Numbered from the stretch's first letter, positions 7,013 to 14,690 are shown. The stretch: 14,923 bases of DNA from JACIWG01 sp049969935 (GCA_049969935.1 JBMFNX010000032.1:1-14923); one strand, 5' to 3'. Notes: generated from the sequence alone by a model not told the origin. Translations and numbers: made by a program.

Positions 7013-7810
7013 CTATACTGGCAGGTCAGGCAAATTCTCTAAAGTAGTAACCTTTGCATCGTATGGGTCAGCTATACCCTGACAGAATACGTTAAGTGGC
7101 TGGTCTTGCAAAAGGTTATAGCATCTGTGAGCCATTCCCGGTGGAATGTATATTGCGTCACCTTCACAGACTTCAGTTTCTTCGCCAGCAACCTTCACCC
7201 TCCCCTTCCCTGAGACAATAAAATATATTGCTTCAGAGTTGTGTGAATGGTATCCTAGAACTTTTGGCACACACATCATGCTTGCGAAAAGAAAATATTT
7301 CATCTGTTCTCTTGTAAAGATGCTGTAGGAGTAGCATGTTCCATCATGTCCAGGCTTCGGCTTCTTGGAAGACCATTGTTCTACAAGAATCCTGTTCCCA
7401 GTATACTCTGGTGTTGATTCCATAGCCTTTATTTCTGTTGAATCAGGAGGTACTCTTACGCAATATTCCATAAATATAGTTGGCTGCTCTTCCACTTTAG
7501 AATATACTGTATATTTTGTTCCCGGAGGAATGTAAACTGTATCTTGAGCTTTAAACTCAAGTATAGTTTGGTTAGACTGAATTATACCCCACCCCTGTAA
7601 TACGAACAATATTTTTTCTATATTCAATCCCTCATAGAATGGCCTCTTATCCCATGGTATAGTAACATGTTTAACCCACTCCCAATATTTCGCAACCTTT
7701 ATCCCGCCTTCAAGCTCCAAATGATCTTTTCTTCTAAAATAGTATCTTGCAAAAGAATTTCCATCATTTTCAATAATTGGTTCGATTTCCCTCCAATTTC
7801 TCTTATACAT
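7013..7810 (-). CDS. Bicupin (two cupin_2 domains)
   Basis: This 265-residue protein has two cupin barrels. The first (about 44-105, VLQGWGIIQ ... DTVYIPPGTKYTVY) has lost the metal histidines and is probably structural. The second (about 180-245) has H188 and H190 in GYHSHNSEAIY and H228 in PPGMAHRCYN, which can bind a metal. The usual metal glutamate is shifted: E193 stands one place before the canonical position, which is alanine. Such proteins include dioxygenases, isomerases and sugar or amino-acid binding regulators, and no substrate can be assigned. It is first in an operon with the B3/B4 protein, 5 bases apart. A TATA box at 7841-7850 gives a leader of only about 10 nt before ATG 7810. 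Confidence 0.8.
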   Translation of the reverse strand: MYKRNWREIEPIIENDGNSFARYYFRRKDHLELEGGIKVAKYWEWVKHVTIPWDKRPFYEGLNIEKILFVLQGWGIIQSNQTILEFKAQDTVYIPPGTKYTVYSKVEEQPTIFMEYCVRVPPDSTEIKAMESTPEYTGNRILVEQWSSKKPKPGHDGTCYSYSIFTREQMKYFLFASMMCVPKVLGYHSHNSEAIYFIVSGKGRVKVAGEETEVCEGDAIYIPPGMAHRCYNLLQDQPLNVFCQGIADPYDAKVTTLENLPDLPV

Positions 7811-7840
7811 GCTTACTCAGCAAGAGTAGAGGATGAACAG

Positions 7841-7850
7841 ATTATAAAAT
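7841..7850 (-). promoter_or_regulatory. TATA box of the bicupin-B3/B4 operon
   Basis: The minus strand reads ATTTTATAAT 31-40 nt upstream of ATG 7810, which implies a short untranslated leader. Confidence 0.5.
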
Positions 7851-7873
7851 TTTTACAAACAAAATGTTCAATA

Positions 7874-7970
7874 AGCATAAAACTATGAAAAATAGTCTTA
7901 TGAAACTAATATCTAATCTAATGTTTCAATTTTATCACCAAGTATTTGGAACATTTTATGCTAATCTAAT
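7874..7970. repeat. Inverted and direct repeats in the divergent bicupin/SDR promoter region
   Basis: AGCATAAAA (7874-7882) is repeated inverted as TTTTATGCT (7954-7962), and CTAATCTAAT occurs twice in direct orientation (7913-7922 and 7961-7970). Both sets lie between the two divergent TATA boxes in a 223-bp gap with no gene. They could be paired binding sites of a regulator shared by the two transcripts, or AT-rich coincidence. Confidence 0.35.
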
Positions 7971-7994
7971 ATAGACAAAAATTGCTACAAAAAG

Positions 7995-8004
7995 CTTATA
8001 TTAA
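7995..8004 (+). promoter_or_regulatory. TATA box of the SDR dehydrogenase gene
   Basis: CTTATATTAA lies 30-39 nt before ATG 8034, consistent with a short leader. It supports ATG 8034 over the in-frame TTG at 8022. Confidence 0.5.
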
Positions 8005-8033
8005 TTTAACAAAAAATTGTTTTGATATCAATA

Positions 8034-8804
8034 ATGGTTAAGGATATGAAAGTTCTTGTAACAGGAGCTAGCGGTAGAATAGGCCGAGCCTTTATTAGGG
8101 AATATAGAAACTACTACTTTTTTCGATTTATGTTGCACAAGAAACCTTTAGAAGTGTTTGAAGGTGAAGTCTTTTATGGTGATGTATCAGATTTTGATAG
8201 TGTGTTAAAGGCTGTTGAAGGTGTAGACGCTATAGTCCATCTTGCTGCAGATGCTAGAGTTGAAGCCGACTGGAATTCCATCTTGCACACGAACATTATT
8301 GGAACATATAATGTTTTTGAAGCCGCACGTTTACATAATGTCAAAAAGGTTGTTTATGCAAGTTCAAATCATGCCTGTGGCACACTTGTGAACGAAAGGA
8401 ATATTGTGGGACCTGATGCTCCAATTGCTCCAGATAGCTTATATGGTGTTAGCAAAGTTTTCGGTGAAGCGCTCGCACACTATTATTTTAAAAAGCATGG
8501 ACTATCCATAATATGCTTGAGAATCGGCATATGCAGAGATTTAGAGGATCCCTCACAATTCTTTAAAGAGTATTTAAGTGGAGCAAAAGTTCATCCAACC
8601 TATTCTCCTGAAAAGATTCTTGGTCTGTGGATTAGTGCAAGTGACATGGCTCAACTTATTCATAAAAGTCTAGAGTCTGACATTAAGTTTGGAATATTTT
8701 ATGGAATCTCAAATAACAGAAATCCAGCTTTTGACATAAGTGAAACTAAAGCCAAGCTCGGATACGATCCAAAGGACTGTGCTGAAAGCCATTTGAAATT
8801 TTAG
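8034..8804 (+). CDS. NAD-dependent SDR dehydrogenase, uronate / glucose-6-phosphate dehydrogenase-like
   Basis: This 256-residue extended short-chain dehydrogenase has the nucleotide motif TGASGRIG at 10-17, the conserved HLAA at 69-72, and catalytic S111 (ASSNH), Y137 and K141 (YGVSK). The blocks ASSNHACG, YGVSKVFGEALA, CLRIGIC and the end pattern LGYDPKDCAE match uronate dehydrogenase and its haloarchaeal relative, the NAD-dependent glucose-6-phosphate dehydrogenase (Azf), more closely than UDP-sugar epimerases. The likely reaction is NAD-linked oxidation of an aldose or aldose phosphate at C1 to a lactone. ATG 8034 is chosen for its TATA spacing and because it opens with the Rossmann strand. 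Its last four bases overlap the end of the convergent glycosyltransferase gene. An NDP-sugar epimerase role in the adjacent sugar locus is the main alternative. Confidence 0.78.
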   Translation: MVKDMKVLVTGASGRIGRAFIREYRNYYFFRFMLHKKPLEVFEGEVFYGDVSDFDSVLKAVEGVDAIVHLAADARVEADWNSILHTNIIGTYNVFEAARLHNVKKVVYASSNHACGTLVNERNIVGPDAPIAPDSLYGVSKVFGEALAHYYFKKHGLSIICLRIGICRDLEDPSQFFKEYLSGAKVHPTYSPEKILGLWISASDMAQLIHKSLESDIKFGIFYGISNNRNPAFDISETKAKLGYDPKDCAESHLKF

Positions 8805-10021
8805 CTCCAAATGGAAAGCAGGTATGGTTTAAATTTCATAAAAGTTAATGCGTCACCATTTATCTTTTCTTCCGCAATATCATCTGGCACGTCCATTGTT
8901 TCTCTAACATATGTTGCAACTCGTCCCAGCCAACATATTTTGTATGCTTCTAAAATGTCATTTCTTACAGTTGGGTCACTGCATTTGTAGGATTTTAGGA
9001 AATGGAATGATATTTTGGCCCAGTCTTCAACTTGTATCCTATTTTCTTTAACACAAAAACTTAATCGTGCAAAAATTTTTTCAGGAAGTATATTTTCAAA
9101 AATTTTTCTCTTTCCATAAAATCCGTTTATGAAATTTTCTTCTATAACATTTAGGTTAACATTAAAGGGTTGAGGTTTTGTTTCCTCAATTTTTTCCTTA
9201 AAAATTTTGGGTTCAACAACATGCATTATATTTTTCCATACGTTTTCATAGAGGCATGTGTTATCGAAAAGTGCTCCAACAACTTGTTTAAACATTGGGC
9301 CAAGATGTGCTGCTGGATCCTTTACATCATGAACCTTTACTCCCAAAAATGCTTCTCCAACATCCATATTGTTACCTAAAGCTGTAAACGTTATAGTTAT
9401 GTCTATTCCAAATCTTGGCATGAACTCTGTAGCCCATAGGGGTGAATTAATTAGAAGCTTTATTAGATCTTTTGAGAGTCCAAAGTCTCCTCCAATAGGT
9501 TGTCTTAGCTTGTACCCAAATAGCGTTAGAGTGAATGGATATGCTACTTGATTGGTTATCGTCCCATCATACTTGTACCTAGAATATCTTGGTGCGATAA
9601 ACTGTACGCCTTCAAATACTGGTTGTATGAGGAGTTTTATCCATTCTGGTGTAATACTTTTTAAATCTGCGTCAATGAGCGCTAAAGCTTTACAGTTTAA
9701 TTTTTCAGCCATTTGCAGTATTAACCTTATTGCTGAACCCTTTCCAGAAATTCCAGTATATGTTGTCACTATTCTATCAACATTCTTGGGCAGAGTAACA
9801 CTTTCTGCAACTTCTATAGTGTTATCGGTAGAATTTCCGTCAGAAACAACGATGACGCTTCTCATTTTCGGAAAATGCTCCTCTAATCCGATTGCAGCCT
9901 GCTTGATCACATGCTCTATTGTTTGAGCGTTATTGAATGAAGGTATTCCAACTAAAATATCTGCTTCACAATTTTTAGTGAAATTCTCAAACATCTTATC
10001 CAACTTATTTTTACCCTCCAT
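8801..10021 (-). CDS. GT-A glycosyltransferase, glucosylglycerate/mannosylglycerate synthase-like
   Basis: This 406-residue enzyme has a GT-A nucleotide-sugar fold: ILVGIPSFNNAQTI at 22-35, DGNSTDNT at 61-68, GKGSAIR at 93-99, the metal-binding D117-A-D119, QPIGGDFGLS at 174-183, and H231 in VKVHDVKDPAAH, the third metal ligand. A helical C-terminal half with WAKISFHFL follows. This order resembles mannosylglycerate synthase (GT78) and the bacterial glucosylglycerate synthases, which transfer sugar straight to D-glycerate with retention. A related role in a glucosyl-3-phosphoglycerate pathway is possible. It is divergent from the GT4-HAD-GpgS operon with only 59 bp between, so co-regulation is likely. 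No membrane segment is visible, so the product is probably a cytoplasmic solute rather than a cell-wall polymer. The exact donor and acceptor are not readable. Confidence 0.72.
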   Translation of the reverse strand: MEGKNKLDKMFENFTKNCEADILVGIPSFNNAQTIEHVIKQAAIGLEEHFPKMRSVIVVSDGNSTDNTIEVAESVTLPKNVDRIVTTYTGISGKGSAIRLILQMAEKLNCKALALIDADLKSITPEWIKLLIQPVFEGVQFIAPRYSRYKYDGTITNQVAYPFTLTLFGYKLRQPIGGDFGLSKDLIKLLINSPLWATEFMPRFGIDITITFTALGNNMDVGEAFLGVKVHDVKDPAAHLGPMFKQVVGALFDNTCLYENVWKNIMHVVEPKIFKEKIEETKPQPFNVNLNVIEENFINGFYGKRKIFENILPEKIFARLSFCVKENRIQVEDWAKISFHFLKSYKCSDPTVRNDILEAYKICWLGRVATYVRETMDVPDDIAEEKINGDALTFMKFKPYLLSIWS

Positions 10022-10035
10022 TTATTTCTTTCCAA

Positions 10036-10057
10036 ATTTATAAAAATATTAAAAAGT
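10036..10057. promoter_or_regulatory. Shared divergent promoter of the glycosyltransferase locus
   Basis: An AT-only core (ATTTATAAAAATATTAAAAA, 10036-10055) serves both sides: its minus-strand TATA (AATATTTTTATAAAT) lies about 20-29 nt from ATG 10021, and its plus-strand part (TATTAAAAAG) about 25-34 nt from ATG 10081. The two TATA boxes overlap, so initiation in one direction could compete with the other. Confidence 0.5.
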
Positions 10058-10080
10058 AAGTCTACTAACTTGTTCACGTT

Positions 10081-11235
10081 ATGTTTTTGAAGGTTGCAAT
10101 GGTAAGGTCTACATTAAATAGGGGTTCGGGACAGGTTGTTCATATTAGGGAAATATCAAAGAGGCTAATTAAAAGGGGTTATCATGTTGAATTGTTTTGT
10201 AGAGAATCTTTTGTTGACTTGAAAGATATTAAAGTAAATTTTGTTCATGATCCATTAAAAAATTTTCCCTTCCTACGTCACTTCACATTCGCTTCATCGA
10301 CTGCAATTTGCACCAAGGACTTTGATTTAATACATACTCATTATCATCCTGGAATATTTGGAGGAAATTTTTCACATATGTTTAATGGATTGCCTCATGT
10401 GTTCACTTTCCACGGTTTTGCTCCCATATTTCATTGGACAAATGTTAGGCAAATGGTAAAGATGCTTGATCATAGGATAGGAACTTTCTTTGCTATAAGA
10501 TCTGGAGTAGACCATATAATCACTGTAAGCGAGTACTTGAAGAGGGTGCTAATAGAAAGATATTTTATTCCGCCTGATAAGATTACAGTATGCTATAATG
10601 GTGTAGACTTTAAAAGATTTAATATAAAAGTTGACGGTTCAAATTTCAGGGAAAGGTATAAACTGAAGGATAAGAAAATTGTACTATTCTTTGGTAGACT
10701 CGTTCCATATAAGGGTGCACAGTATATTATTAAAGCTGCACCCTTGATAGTTAAAGAGGTTCCGGACTGCTATTTTATTGTAGCTGGCACATCAAGGCAT
10801 GATAGGTTGCAGATAGATAAGATGTTAAATGTCCCAAAGTTAAGGGAACGCTTTATTTTCACAGGATATGTTTCCGATGAAGAGGTCCCAGAATTGTATG
10901 CATCTTGTGATGTTTTCTCTTTTCCCAGTCTTTGGGAAGGCTTTGGAATACCTTTAGCTGAAGCCCAGGCTGTCGGAAAGCCTGTTGTAGCATTTAATAC
11001 TTGCGCGATTCCAGAAGTGGTAGAAAACGGACGTTCGGGTATACTTGTTCCTCCAAAAGACTGGAGAGCATTAGCATACGCAATAATTTATCTTTTAAAG
11101 AATCCGGGTATAGCATCGAAAATGGGTGAATATGGTTATGATAGGGTGAGAAAAAAGTTTACTTGGGATATTGTTACAGAAAAGGTTGAGGAAGCATATA
11201 AAAAGGCCATGATATACCATAGTGTGAGATGTTGA
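10081..11235 (+). CDS. GT4 family glycosyltransferase
   Basis: This 384-residue retaining GT-B enzyme has an N-terminal acceptor domain (glycine-rich RGSGQVVHIREISKRL at 14-29, HTHYHPG at 86-91) and a C-terminal nucleotide-sugar domain with NGVDFKRF at 173-180, FGRLVPYKG at 204-212, the E-x7-E motif E286 to E294 in EGFGIPLAE, and a GILVPP loop. GT4 members use GDP-mannose, UDP-glucose or similar donors. It is first in an operon: its stop overlaps the start of the HAD phosphatase gene by 7 bases, and gpgS follows. The context suggests it adds a second sugar, for example mannose, to glucosylglycerate or its 3-phosphate. That substrate is inference from the neighbours. A protein N-glycosylation role is possible but less likely without membrane transport or oligosaccharyl transferase genes nearby. 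Confidence 0.82.
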   Translation: MFLKVAMVRSTLNRGSGQVVHIREISKRLIKRGYHVELFCRESFVDLKDIKVNFVHDPLKNFPFLRHFTFASSTAICTKDFDLIHTHYHPGIFGGNFSHMFNGLPHVFTFHGFAPIFHWTNVRQMVKMLDHRIGTFFAIRSGVDHIITVSEYLKRVLIERYFIPPDKITVCYNGVDFKRFNIKVDGSNFRERYKLKDKKIVLFFGRLVPYKGAQYIIKAAPLIVKEVPDCYFIVAGTSRHDRLQIDKMLNVPKLRERFIFTGYVSDEEVPELYASCDVFSFPSLWEGFGIPLAEAQAVGKPVVAFNTCAIPEVVENGRSGILVPPKDWRALAYAIIYLLKNPGIASKMGEYGYDRVRKKFTWDIVTEKVEEAYKKAMIYHSVRC

Positions 11236-11888
11236 ATGCAATCTTTGTGTTTGACATGGATGGTACACTTTTATCTAGAAGGACTGTGGACGTACTTTGT
11301 AATGTTTTCAATTTAAATGGGAGATTAAAGTTAATTGATAGTGTAAGTCCAACATTACCTGCCTATCGTGTTGAAGAAATGGTTGCGGAATTGTTTAAGG
11401 GAAAAAGTTTGAATGAAATGCTGTCTGTATTTGATTCTATACCATTAAATGAAGGTGTTGAAGAATTTGTTAATAAAGTAAGGTTTCATGGTTGTGGAAC
11501 TGCCATTGCAACAGATTCTTACACATTTTTAGCAAAAAAATTAGCCATTAAATTAAATATTGACTTTGTATATGGACTAGATGTCAATATTCAAGATAAT
11601 ATTTTTACTGGAAAGATAGTATCCGATTACAGGTGTCTAGAAATACCTTCATGTAGAAGATATTACATTTGTAAATTGTGGTTTATAAGAGAATTAAAGA
11701 AAAAGTATGGGTGTCCAATTGTATCTGTTGGTGATGGTGAAAGTGACTATTGTATGAGCACCGAAGCAGATTATTCTATTGCCGTTGACCCTAAAAGTGA
11801 AAAGTTGAAGAAAGTTTGTAAACTTAATGTTAAAAGTTTTAAAGACCTTCTAAAACTTGATATAAACACATTTATACCAAGAAAATAG
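11229..11888 (+). CDS. HAD phosphatase (phosphoserine-phosphatase-like), candidate sugar-phosphoglycerate phosphatase
   Basis: This 219-residue HAD enzyme has motif I D9-M-D11-G-T (D9 nucleophile, D11 acid/base), motif II ATDS at 94-97, K149 as the probable motif III lysine, and motif IV GDGESD at 168-173. The helical cap after motif I and the overall length place it near the SerB/HAD-IB group. Its start overlaps the preceding GT4 stop by 7 bases, showing translational coupling. Between a glycosyltransferase and gpgS, its likely job is to remove the 3-phosphate from glucosyl-3-phosphoglycerate or a mannosylated form of it. The classical phosphatases for that step (GpgP/MpgP) belong to a different HAD subgroup, so this would be a non-orthologous replacement. 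Phosphoserine phosphatase is the alternative. Confidence 0.75.
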   Translation: MLNAIFVFDMDGTLLSRRTVDVLCNVFNLNGRLKLIDSVSPTLPAYRVEEMVAELFKGKSLNEMLSVFDSIPLNEGVEEFVNKVRFHGCGTAIATDSYTFLAKKLAIKLNIDFVYGLDVNIQDNIFTGKIVSDYRCLEIPSCRRYYICKLWFIRELKKKYGCPIVSVGDGESDYCMSTEADYSIAVDPKSEKLKKVCKLNVKSFKDLLKLDINTFIPRK

Positions 11889-11900
11889 AACATATTTAGA

Positions 11901-13313
11901 ATGAATGTAGAAAGAATTGCTTTTCCTTCTATAAAAAATGTTAATTTAGAAAGGAGTATTGATATAAAGCTAAATTCTATGGTGGTAGATGAAATAGGTT
12001 TAAGTAGGCCTGTTTTAATTTCTGTTGTTATTCTAACAAAAATTGATGCTGGTAAAAAGACTAGGAGAAAAGAGCTTAAAACTTTAGGCAAAATATTGGA
12101 GGAATGTAGTAGACTAGCCGACTTAGGTTATATTGATGAAATTATTGTTATTGATGCATCAGTCTATGGGGACGGTAAACCCGACTATAGTGTGTTGACT
12201 AAGGTTATTAAAACAGCATATCTTCACTTAAGACTATTTAGAAGAGAAGTTGACCTAGTTGCTTCATCAAAGGCTGAAAGCTTGCATGCAAGTAAAGGCT
12301 TTTTCAACTTTTTTGTAAAAGTTGTTCACCAATTTGATCCAATTATCACAAAACTTTTAGAGAATAAAAGCATACTCAAAAAATTAAATGTCGAAAAGGT
12401 GCCGACGGGAAAGGGTGCAGCATTATGGCTTTCGATTCCCATATGTAGTGGAGATATTGTATGTTTTATCGATTCTGATATAATGAACTTTAAAAAGGAA
12501 ATGGTAGTTTCCCTCTGCAATCCTTTGATAAAGTCAATTAATAACGCTTATCATAAAACTGTTTTTTCTAAAGCATACTATAAAAGATTAACACTAAGAT
12601 ACGAGTCTGTAGCGAGAGAATATGTTTTCGGTGGTAGAGTTACAAGACTTTTTATTAAACCTATGCTTAAAATTTTGTCCAAAAGATATCCTGACCTGTT
12701 TAGAGGTTTTGATAAAATAAACTATCCACTTTCAGGAGAAAACGCTACATTCAAGGACATCCTTGAACATCTTCATTTTCCCTGCGATTATAATATTGAA
12801 TTGTCTACACTCTATCAGATTATTAGAAAATATGATGTTGATTCAATAGCGCAGGTTGATCTTGACCTATTTCACCATATAGGCCAATCTGTCAAAGGAT
12901 TACATAATATGGTATCACAGCTTTCAATTTATCTTGTCAAATTATTAGAAGAGAAGGGGATCACTCTATCCGAAGACACTATAAATACCTTAGTCAGCGA
13001 ATACTTAAATGAAAGTGAAAAGTGGATTGAAAAGTATAAGAGAATATATTATAAAGATATTCAACCTTTAAGCAAAAGAATTAAAGCGCCAATCCATTAT
13101 AGTGAATCTACAGAAAGAGAAAGAGTTGAACTTTTTTCATCAATATTCCTTGAGGCAGTAAAAAATAGAAGTTATGAGAGTAAAATTTTGCCCGCTTGGA
13201 AAGAATTCATGAGCCAAAATGACTACATCCTCTTGAGTTCATTACTGAAGTGTAGGGCCAACCAGTTCACCTATGATCGTCTCATTAAAGCTGATTTAGT
13301 GAGAAAATTCTGA
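11901..13313 (+). CDS. gpgS: Glucosyl-3-phosphoglycerate synthase (GT81)
   Basis: GpgS transfers glucose from an NDP-glucose to 3-phosphoglycerate, the first step of glucosylglycerate synthesis. This 470-residue protein shows the family blocks: GKGAALWLS at 170-178 after IIVIDAS, the metal motif D191-S-D193, GGRVTRL at 244-250, NYPLSGE at 274-280, YNIELSTLYQI at 297-307, and AQVDLDLFHH at 317-326 with the metal histidine. Compared with the roughly 324-residue mycobacterial enzyme it has extra N-terminal residues, an insertion around 105-165 and a C-terminal helical tail of about 120 residues with many charges (ERERVELF, EFMSQNDYILL). Archaeal GpgS proteins are longer than bacterial ones, so the tail is not alarming. 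It is last in the operon, 12 bases after the phosphatase gene. No ribosome site is evident. Confidence 0.85.
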   Translation: MNVERIAFPSIKNVNLERSIDIKLNSMVVDEIGLSRPVLISVVILTKIDAGKKTRRKELKTLGKILEECSRLADLGYIDEIIVIDASVYGDGKPDYSVLTKVIKTAYLHLRLFRREVDLVASSKAESLHASKGFFNFFVKVVHQFDPIITKLLENKSILKKLNVEKVPTGKGAALWLSIPICSGDIVCFIDSDIMNFKKEMVVSLCNPLIKSINNAYHKTVFSKAYYKRLTLRYESVAREYVFGGRVTRLFIKPMLKILSKRYPDLFRGFDKINYPLSGENATFKDILEHLHFPCDYNIELSTLYQIIRKYDVDSIAQVDLDLFHHIGQSVKGLHNMVSQLSIYLVKLLEEKGITLSEDTINTLVSEYLNESEKWIEKYKRIYYKDIQPLSKRIKAPIHYSESTERERVELFSSIFLEAVKNRSYESKILPAWKEFMSQNDYILLSSLLKCRANQFTYDRLIKADLVRKF

Positions 13314-13328
13314 TAAAATTATAGTACA

Positions 13329-14624
13329 CTATAGCAGTGGTAGAAGTCTTCTACTGAGAATATTTTCCCAACTGAATCTTTTCATAACATTGTTGAAATT
13401 GGAGTCTACAACATCCGCTATAACTTCCTTATATATTCTATACGCTATATTATATGGACTCTCATGCAAGTCAAACATAAAACCATCTATGCCTTCACGA
13501 ATTAGCTCCTGAAATGGTGGTATTCTTGAACAGAACACCATTTTCCTAGCTGCACCTGCCTCAATCACTGGCAGACCAAATCCTTCCTCGATACTTGGAA
13601 TAAATACAATATCTGATATAGCGTAAGCGTCTCCAATACTCCATTTTATAACCTTTTCACCCTTCTTAACCCTTTCATGTGAAATAATGTCGTGGCAGAA
13701 AATCACATTATCTTCTAAACCCCTCCTTTTGATTATATTCTCAAGATACTCCATGTACTTAATTCCCATTGTTACTGCTTGATGGTCTGGTGGACCAGTT
13801 ATAAGCACCTTTACAACTCTGTCCCCCATTAACCTTTTTAATTCATCTGCAACATACAGTGCAAGTTCAATATTTTTTCTAGGTGTTACCCTAACAGGAA
13901 TTAGGATAACCAAGTCTGTAAAAGATATACCTAACTTTCTCATTAAATCTAATGTAATTTTATCCATCTTTAAATAGTCTTCAACGTGAACACCATTTGG
14001 GATTACATGAATTTTTCCAAAAAGATGTGAATCAGGTAACTGTTCCAGCTGGCTAGCTCTAAAATGGCTTACAGTAACATATGTTATGTTCCTGTTCCTG
14101 TAAAGGAGGCATGTTAATGGAAAATGGCCTATCCTGTCCTTCCATTCTTCCCTTAGTATCGCAATATCATGTATCCAGTATATGAATTTTGTATCCAATT
14201 CTTCGGTTAACTCATTTATGGCTGCTGTTGCAGCAAAGTTGAATGGCATTGAAGGAATATTATGTACTATGCAGGTATCTAAATTCTCTAAGATTGGTTT
14301 AAGTTGTGTTTTAATCTCTTTTTTTACATCCAAAAACTCTTCAGCTTCACTCTCATTTTTTAGTACATCTTTCTGGACTTCAACGATTCTTGGATTTTTT
14401 GGAGAAAGTAAGGGTATACTGTGCTCAATGATATCATCTTTATTGAATCCTCCACCAGTGCCAAAAATCAAATGCACATGATAGCCTCTACTTGATAGGA
14501 ACTCTGTCTGTGCAGCAATTGCTATTTCGACACCTCCTGCCTCGGAAGGTGGTGCAGTATAATGGATTATACCTACACGTTTGCTTTTCTTAAGATTATT
14601 TTTGTTTGAAGTCCTTAATTCCAT
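13329..14624 (-). CDS. GT4 glycosyltransferase with HYTAPP N-terminus (mannosylglucosylglycerate synthase-like candidate)
   Basis: This 431-residue GT-B enzyme begins with a 15-residue basic tail and then VGIIHYTAPPSEAGGVE (17-33), the start typical of a GT4 subset that includes enzymes next to solute-synthesis genes. Further features are HNIPSMPFN at 121-129, IHDIA at 151-155, PNGVHVEDY at 209-217, RVTPRKN at 245-251 and the E-x7-E motif E347 to E355 in EGFGLPVIE. It is convergent with gpgS, 15 bases apart, so it belongs to the same island but has its own promoter. As a hypothesis it transfers a hexose such as mannose to glucosylglycerate; other GT4 roles fit the sequence equally. No membrane segment is visible. 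Confidence 0.78.
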   Translation of the reverse strand: MELRTSNKNNLKKSKRVGIIHYTAPPSEAGGVEIAIAAQTEFLSSRGYHVHLIFGTGGGFNKDDIIEHSIPLLSPKNPRIVEVQKDVLKNESEAEEFLDVKKEIKTQLKPILENLDTCIVHNIPSMPFNFAATAAINELTEELDTKFIYWIHDIAILREEWKDRIGHFPLTCLLYRNRNITYVTVSHFRASQLEQLPDSHLFGKIHVIPNGVHVEDYLKMDKITLDLMRKLGISFTDLVILIPVRVTPRKNIELALYVADELKRLMGDRVVKVLITGPPDHQAVTMGIKYMEYLENIIKRRGLEDNVIFCHDIISHERVKKGEKVIKWSIGDAYAISDIVFIPSIEEGFGLPVIEAGAARKMVFCSRIPPFQELIREGIDGFMFDLHESPYNIAYRIYKEVIADVVDSNFNNVMKRFSWENILSRRLLPLL

Positions 14625-14652
14625 GATATTATCATTCTCTACCTTATGTTAT

Positions 14653-14661
14653 CTTTTTAAG
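14653..14661 (-). promoter_or_regulatory. TATA-like box of the second GT4 gene
   Basis: The minus strand reads CTTAAAAAG about 33 nt before ATG 14624. It is the best match in the 95-bp divergent gap on this side, and weaker than the plus-strand box opposite. Confidence 0.4.
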
Positions 14662-14690
14662 TTTTAATAGAAGTTTAAATTATAAAACCA

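Noticed and set aside
7779..7790. GGTTCGATTTCC, resembling a tRNA T-loop
   Set aside because: It lies inside the first codons of the bicupin gene, and no acceptor, D or anticodon arms fit around it.
9170..9926. Open frames on the plus strand opposite the GT-A glycosyltransferase
   Set aside because: They are shadows of a clear coding frame with catalytic motifs on the minus strand and have no own start signals.
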